DNA of 64,000 nt from Begonia masoniana (taxonomy: Eukaryota > Streptophyta > Magnoliopsida > Cucurbitales > Begoniaceae). Positions 58,552-64,000 of this stretch are shown here, in pieces. Each line of letters opens with the position of its first letter. Position 1 is the first letter of the stretch. The notes beneath the pieces are model-generated. The model was not told where the DNA came from. It ran no database searches and saw only the letters and a list, made by a program, of their open reading frames with translations. A program made the position numbers and the translations under genes. The DNA is taken from the NCBI GenBank assembly GCA_022432975.1, contig CM039503.1:47161259-47225258 (forward strand), written 5' to 3'.

Positions 58552-59525
58552 TGTTGTGCCTCGTAGGCCCATTACACGATCCCAGACCCGAGTCCACGAT
58601 TTAACTAACACACTTGTCTCTTTTGCAGGTCATGGTTCGTGTGAAGACTTGGAGGATACCATGGGCAACTTGAAGTGAGAGATTAAAGCTGGGGACGTTC
58701 ACCAACCAAAGCACCTCATCATGTGGAAGGACAAGAGAGGCGACCTTAATGCTCACATAGGAATTTGTCTTCCCGAGCTTTGATATTTGTAATATTTTTA
58801 TTTCAGACTTATTGGCAAACGTTGGCCTTCATGTTTAAACTTTTTTATATGCATGCATATTAGGCATTTTAGGATTAGATGAATGTTAAGATTAGTTGGT
58901 GGTTTGGTTTATACTTTGGCCCACTTGAAGTTGAAGACAAGCTCAAATGATGGCCCAACCCATTAAAAGCCCAAGCCTTCCACTAATAGGTCTATATATT
59001 CATGGCATTGGTGTTTGTAACTTTTTTTGGCTAATTTTTATGAGCATACTAGGAATTTCTTCTCTCAATAGAAGAAGCTTGAAGCTTAAGGCACCATGGT
59101 AAGCTCGGTTGTCAACAACCGAAGGGTTGCGCCCCCGAAACTGATCTTCAAGCTTGGTATCTTGTAAGAACGGATTTTGCCATCTTCTTCTCCATTCTTT
59201 TGAGAGTGGAAAGCAGCAAGAAGTGGCTGTAACCGATCCTTGAATCGAGTTCATTTCCTTGGAAGAAAACTCTTGCCAAAAGCTTCATAATAGCACTAAT
59301 TGGCCGATTCTCGAAAACATTCAATAACTCCTTCATATCAACGAATCTGGAGCACCAGCACACACCCCACTCACTACACAAAACTCACCTAAAATTTCGT
59401 TACATTCCGAGCACGTTTGATATTTCTTTTACATTTTACATTCTCGGATTTCTCGGTTTTCATCATAAGGGAACTAACGATCTTCTTCGAGTTTTTGAAT
59501 CGTGTTTGCAGGTAGGAGCTCAACA
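58552..59525 (+). repeat. Element B 3' LTR (about 974 bp)
   Basis: It starts TGTTGTGCCTCGTAGG and ends near GGAGCTCAACA. It has moderate similarity to the LTR of G throughout, with a TATATATT box at 58993-59000. The coding tail is recognisable to GICLPEL and its stop at about 58783, with one in-frame TGA near 58676. The exact right end is judged from G and could be off by a few bases. Confidence 0.8.
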
Positions 59526-59870
59526 GACTGACACCAGAAAATTACGTCCATCAATACTACCATCGGGCAACTTATCTGCAGATGTACTCACAGTTCATTC
59601 ATCATATTAGTGGCCAACACATGTGACCGCCTGTATAAAATATGAATAAAATCCTTCCACCCATAAGAAAGTGCCAACCTGGTAGACCGAAGAAGAAAAA
59701 GTGTGAGATGTCGATGAGCCACCAAGTTTGACAATTACTAGGAGGGACTGTATAATGTTGTGTCGTATATGTCGGCATTCTGGGCATAATAGTCGCACTT
59801 GTCCTGACAGAGGATCCACTTCAGGCGCTACTTCCGCTTCCGCTTCACAAGACACATTGATAAGTTTCCA
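59526..59870 (+). pseudogene. MULE (Mutator-like) transposase C-terminal fragment
   Basis: Directly right of B the + strand reads a segment like YLQMYSQFIHHISG, then LPPIRK-QPGRPKKKK near 59650-59701, and after a frameshift the knuckle CRICRHSGHNSRTC at 59761-59802. A GRPKKK stretch followed by a CCHC knuckle and a Ser/Thr-rich end is typical of the C-terminus of plant MULE transposases. Several stops are present. The rest of the gene would lie left of B, outside the window, which suggests that B inserted into it. No terminal inverted repeat was found. Confidence 0.7.
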
Positions 59871-60384
59871 CATATTTGTCAGGACGCATGTATATTTCAA
59901 CACATTTCGTTCATAATATTGTTGTCATTATGTGCAGGTATATTTTCTAATATTGTTTTCATTATGTGCAGAGATCTTCTACACACGGCTCACGCAGAAA
60001 TAACTATTTCTGCTGTAATTTATGTAGTTATTATAATGTGTCATGTATGGATTTATTGTAATATGTAATTAATGGATTTATTATTATGTGTAATGTATGT
60101 ATTTATTGTAATTTGTAATTTAATGAATTTATTATAATATGTAATTAATTGATTTATTATTATGTGTAATGTATGTATTTATTGTAATTTGTAATTTAGT
60201 GACATAGAGTTGAAAAATTGGGTAAAATTTTCTTTGTTTTATGACTCCCCCATGGCCAGTTTCAAACAATTCCTGCATATTCAAATCACACTTTATAACC
60301 AACAACCAGTTCTAGATACCTCAAAGTACAATCACAAAGTAAAATACAACTATATAAACATTATACTATAAAATAATATAAACA
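59871..60384. other. Intergenic AT-rich sequence
   Basis: No coding signal is seen. It includes the tandem repeat listed separately and a repeated word CATTATGTGCAG near 59925 and 59960. Confidence 0.6.
60030..60205 (+). repeat. AT-rich tandem repeat of about 76 bp
   Basis: AATATGTAATTAAT starts at 60060 and 60136. TTATTATTATGTGTAATGTA also recurs at this distance. About 2.3 copies are present. Confidence 0.8.
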
Positions 60385-61617
60385 CTATATAACGGATTGT
60401 GGGAGACCGTCTTCATCATCATTCATCCAGTCCAGCACGGTTTGCCTGAGCTCTCTCTGAGACTCAATCATCTCTCTCTGTGAGTCGAGTATCTCTCTCT
60501 AGAATTGAATCATCTCCTCGATCCTCTGCTCCAACCTATCTAACAGACAAGCCGTCTGAGGGGACAATCGTTGCGCGGTCACATCCTCCATAGGCACATC
60601 TCGAGAGGTGGAGGCCCCCATAGGAAGATCCCGAGAGATGGAGGCCCCCCATAGCCCTTGAAGAGTCAAGTCCCGTCAACTTCAATGAGGCTCATTTGAA
60701 TCAAATGGAGCCCATCAAACACATCGTCGGATCTCTGTGCTTTCATCGACTCTTCAATCGGTAACCAAACGCTCGACAATCTTCTGGATCAATGTGTCGT
60801 ACGAGAGGTTTTTGTTGCATGTTTGACTGATCTCTAGCATGTGACCTAATATGACGAAGCCAGGGTCGAACAGCTTGCCGTTGTAGAGCTTCTCCATGAC
60901 ATAGCAATCCATACAGCTCACGAGATCTCAATGTTCATCCCGAGGTAGGAGGGTTTATGTTATCATATTATGAATAACCCGAGATCTAACGTTCAAATCC
61001 TTCGATTGTGGCATTATGAACCCTTCTATGTCGGCATTGCGGTGAATTTCCTTCAGGAATTTTAGTCTCTCTTCCGTTCTGAAAAGCGCACAGTCTCTGG
61101 AAGCATGGTAGTATCGCTCCATGTCAACTTCTTCTATGACAAACCCGAGCAATAAGTTAATCGTGTCTGGAGGGATGACGATCTCCATACCAAAGATGTA
61201 CATCTTCAACCAGCCAATCCTCCTGGTAGATGTCAAGTTCGCATAAAACAAGCAAACAACTTTGTCGCCGCTATCGCCTCGCAGACCGTACACGCCGTGT
61301 AAGGCGATTTGGTTGAACATCTCATTGATTACCAAAGACTCCCAACTTGTGAAGTTCACGATCTTCGAATGAATAATTGAGCGTTTTGCCATATCCTGCT
61401 CAAACTGGTCTTTGCACAACTTGTTTCAAAATTTCATCCATAAAAACCCAGTTGGTGGCGCTTGACCCAAAGCACCTTGTGACGACGGTGCCTGGAAAGT
61501 CAAGCCACCTTGTGACATCGTTGGCTGAGTTGATGGAGCACGGTCTGTCAAGCCACTTTGTGACGGACCTCCTTGTAACGGAGCACCCTTTCGTTTAATG
61601 ATCAATTTAAGAGTCAT
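60385..61617 (-). pseudogene. Copy P1: gene resembling the putative plant transposon protein domain
   Basis: The ATG at 61615-61617 (minus) starts MTLKLIIKRKGAP, followed by Gln/Ser/Gly/Pro-rich repeats of the type SQGGLT. After a TGA at 61426-61428 (CGA in copy P2) comes a core with FYANLTSTRRIGWLKMYIFG and IVIPPDTINLLLGF, which resembles the plant transposon protein family (PF20167 type) by recollection only. A TAA at 60955 and frameshifts follow. The C-terminus is a coiled coil with LEQRIEEMIQF, a TAG, and REMIESQRELRQTVLDWM, ending at TAG 60385-60387. Function is unknown. It is broken and most likely belongs to a transposon. Confidence 0.6.
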
Positions 61618-61842
61618 TTAAGGGAATTTTGCAATTTAGGTTTTGAATTTGATATTTGGGAATTTTGAAGATTTTGATCTCAGATTTATGGGATTTTTCA
61701 GACGATATTCATAGGAAACAAATAGGTATGGAGAAATCAACACGGTGAGGCATGAAATGGTCGGATTTTGGATTGGAATCATGAGGGGGCCGAGAGAGAA
61801 AATGGAGATTTTAGCAAAGTGAAGGGGGGGAGCGGGCGATCT

Positions 61843-61850
61843 CATATATA
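61843..61850 (-). promoter_or_regulatory. TATA box of copy P1
   Basis: TATATATG on the minus strand lies about 230 bases before the ATG. The same spacing is found in P3 (TATA at 63355, ATG at 63127), which supports promoter and start assignment. Confidence 0.6.
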
Positions 61851-61910
61851 TTGTCACGGATCGGCTCCCCTCCATCGGGCACTAACCCCCCCTCCCCCCA
61901 CCTTCCTCGA

Positions 61911-62822
61911 ATCAAATGGAGCCTATCAAACACATCGTCGGATCTTTGTGCTCTCATCGACTCTCCAATCGGTAACTGAACCCCCAGCTGGCTCAACGAT
62001 CTTCTAAATCAATGTGTCGTACGAGATGTTTTTGTTGCATGTCCGAGTGATCTCCAGAATGTGACCTAATATAACAAAGCCGAGGTCGAACAACTTGTCG
62101 TTGTAGAGCTTCTCCATGACATGGATATTCATGTAACTCATGATATCTCTATGTCCATCCTGAGGTAGGAGGGTGTGGGTTATCAGATTATGAATAACCC
62201 AAGCTCTAACGCTCAAATTCTTTGATTTTGACTTTACGAACTCTGCTATGTCGATATTGCGGTAAATTTGCCTCATGAACTCTAGTCCATCTTCTGTTCT
62301 GAAAAATGCGCAATCTCTGGAAGAATGATAGTATCGCTACCCTTATGCGACAAACCCAAGCAATAAGTTAATCGTGTTTGGAGGGATGACGATCTCCGTA
62401 CTAAAGATATATGTCTTCAGCCAGCCAATCCTCTGGTAGATGTCAAGTTTGCATAAAATAAGCGAATAACTCTGTCGCAACTATCTCCCCACAGACCGTA
62501 CGTTCTGTGTAAGGTGATTAGGTCGAGCATTTTCTTGATCGCCAAAGACTCCCAAGTTATGAAGTTGACGATCTTCGAATGAATAATTGGGCGTCTTGTC
62601 ATATCTTGCTCAAACTGGTCTTTGCACAACTGGTTTCGAAATTCCATACACAAAATTGGTGGCGCTTGACCTAGAGCGCCTTGTGACTACGGTGCCCGAA
62701 AAGTCAAGCCACCTTGTGAGATCGTTGGCCTAGTTCACGAAGCACAGTCTGTCAGGGTACTTTGTGACAGACCTCCTTGTGGACGGAGCACCCTTTCGTT
62801 TAATGATCAATTTAGGAGTCTT
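61911..62822 (-). pseudogene. Copy P2 of the same gene, 3' truncated
   Basis: It is collinear with P1 from the start region to the segment that matches P1 at about 60695. The ATG has become AAG at 62820-62822. It keeps MCMEFRNQLCKDQFEQDM, YGLWGDS and FYANLTSTRG before a frame change near 62420, and GFVILGHILEI near 62100. It ends at 61911, where P1 upstream sequence begins, so the coiled-coil end is missing. A TATATA box lies at 63003-63008, 46 bases closer to the start than in P1 because of a deletion. Confidence 0.6.
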
Positions 62823-63039
62823 TTGAGGGAATTTTGCGATTTAGGTTTTAAATTTGAGATTTGGGAATTTTGAAGATTTTGAGCTTGGATTTGTGGGATT
62901 TTTTGGACGATATTCGTAAGAAACAAATAAGTATGGAGAAATCAACATAGTGAGACATGAAATGGTCGGATTTTGGGTTGGAATCACGGGGGGCCAATCC
63001 CTTATATACTTTCAGGGATCGGCCCCCTGATGGAGGGCA

Positions 63040-63365
63040 CTAACAGCCCCCCGTCTATCGGGCCACTATGTGACGGACCTACTTGTGACGGATCACATTG
63101 TCGTTTAATAATCAATTTAGGAGACATTTGAGGGAATTTTGTGATTTAGGTTTTGAATTTGAGACTTTGGAATTTTGAAGATTTTGAGCTCAGATTTTAG
63201 GATTTGTTGGATGATATTCGTAGGAAAAAAATAGGTATGGAGAAATCAACACGGTGATGCGTGAAATGGTCAGATTTTGGGTTGAAATCACAGAGGATAG
63301 AGAGAGAAAATGGAGATTTCAGCAAAGTGGATGGTGGAGGGGGGGTCGATCCTTTATATAATGTC
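63040..63365 (-). pseudogene. Copy P3: promoter, leader and first codons only
   Basis: The ATG at 63125-63127 (minus) gives MSPKLIIKRQ and then about ten more similar residues before the sequence runs into the upstream region of P2. TATATA lies at 63355-63360. Confidence 0.6.
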
Positions 63366-63439
63366 GGGGATCCTGATGGAGGGCATTGACCTCCCTCTTC
63401 CCGATTTATTAGCCCTAATTTTTAGAACGGGGGGGTCAG

Positions 63440-63695
63440 TGCCCCCTACCCGTTCTCAGCCCTAATTTTGCGATTTTGGTTTTGAATTTGAGATTTGGGA
63501 ATTTGGAAGATTTTGAGCTCGAATTTGTGGGATTTTTCGAACAATATTCGTAGAAAACAAATAGGTATGGAGAAATCAACACGGTGAGACGTGAAATAGT
63601 CAAATTTTTGGTTGGAATCATCGGGGGGCCGAGAGAGAAAATGGAGATTTCAGCAAAGTAGACAGTGGAGGGGGGTCGATCCCTTATATACTGTC
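63440..63695 (-). pseudogene. Copy P4: promoter and leader only
   Basis: It matches the leader of P1 to P3 from the TATATA at 63685-63690 down to about 63465 and stops before the ATG. Confidence 0.6.
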
Positions 63696-64000
63696 GAGGA
63701 TCGGCCCCCCGGTGGAAGGCGCACACACCCTCCCCACACTGCTGAGAACAAGCCCCCCCTCCCCCCTGGTCGGGGAACCAATCCCTCTAAGTATTTTTCA
63801 AAATCGGCCCCCCGATGGAGGGCCTACCCCCCGTTCTCAGAGACAGGGGGTGGAGACTCCGTTTTCACCCCACGTGGAGGGTCTTCACCTTCCATCTCGA
63901 CCCCCGTTCCATGTGGTCCAGTGCCACATCAGCACTAGACAAAATGACCCTCCGTTCTTTTAAGATCGACCTCCCGTTCTAGCCATAAACAGTGATCGGA
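63696..64000. other. C-rich sequence with repeated ATCGG-CCCC-CCGAT elements
   Basis: Runs of six or more C are common. The palindromic word ATCGGCCCCCCGATGGAGGG at 63803 has relatives at 61858, 63016, 63368 and 63700, each next to a TATA box of P1, P2, P3 and P4. No gene is supported here; the + strand ORFs are composition effects. Confidence 0.5.

Larger units (their letters stand above)
11478..59525 (+). mobile_element. Element B: host CRM-type retrotransposon broken into pieces by later insertions
   Basis: Pieces at 11478-13075, 31936-33778, 42432-43060 and 57555-58551, plus the LTR at 58552-59525, join in order with one another when the inserts C, D and F are left out. The joins fall inside codon-level homology with element G. 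They are flanked by the duplications GTTAG, CGCTT and AAGGC. The gag 5' part and 5' LTR lie left of element A, outside the window. Stops and frameshifts in every piece show that it is old. It belongs to the same family type as G (CRM-like: LRSNP near the end and a tail inside the LTR). Confidence 0.85.

Noticed and set aside
61768..62007. Plus-strand ORFs over the P copies and the C-rich end (also 63612-63963)
   Set aside because: They are antisense to the P-copy leaders and rich in Pro and Gly from C runs; no domain is seen.

Overview
This window is plant DNA, almost certainly heterochromatin of a flowering plant. It consists nearly entirely of Ty3/gypsy LTR retrotransposons of the chromovirus type, stacked inside one another. 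No intact host gene, rRNA or tRNA gene was found. The species cannot be named from the sequence. The primer binding sites match plant initiator Met-tRNA more or less closely, and the polyproteins look like the Tekay/Del and CRM clades.

Layout. The scaffold is an old CRM-type element, here called B. It lies on the + strand and is cut into pieces at 11478-13075, 31936-33778, 42432-43060 and 57555-58551, with its 3' LTR at 58552-59525. Four later elements sit in it. A (Tekay type, 1699-11477, + strand, its 5' part off the left edge) lies in the gag of B. C (Tekay, 13076-31935, +) is flanked by GTTAG. D (Tekay, 33779-42431, +) is flanked by CGCTT. F (non-coding LTR element, 43061-57554, - strand) is flanked by AAGGC. 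A third tier sits in these. X (inverted LTR, 1-1698, -) lies in the 5' LTR of A. G (CRM, 21375-30220, +) lies in the 3' LTR of C, flanked by CGGCC. E (Tekay, 47837-56890, +) lies in the 5' LTR of F, flanked by TTGYG. A trimer of a 208-bp repeat also interrupts the integrase of B.

Relative age, from hand comparison of LTR pairs, agrees with the nesting. G is youngest, with equal 1279-bp LTRs and about four differences. C and E follow at about 1 percent, D at about 4 percent, and A, F and B are older. G is the only element with nearly intact coding capacity: a gag and a 1228-residue protease-RT-RNase H-integrase ORF whose end lies inside the 3' LTR, as is typical of CRM elements. The other elements carry stops, frameshifts or deletions.

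Right of B (59526-64000) lie a MULE transposase C-terminal fragment, an AT-rich tandem repeat, and a minus-strand family of degenerate copies of a gene resembling the putative plant transposon protein domain. Its 5' end and TATA box are repeated four times, ending in C-rich sequence at the right edge.

Points that deserve a second look are the hairpin-forming 56-bp LTR array of A, a short ATCGG-N-AGATG word repeated in the LTRs of C, D and E, a stop codon shared by D and E, the 208-bp trimer in B, and the ladder of promoter copies at the right end.
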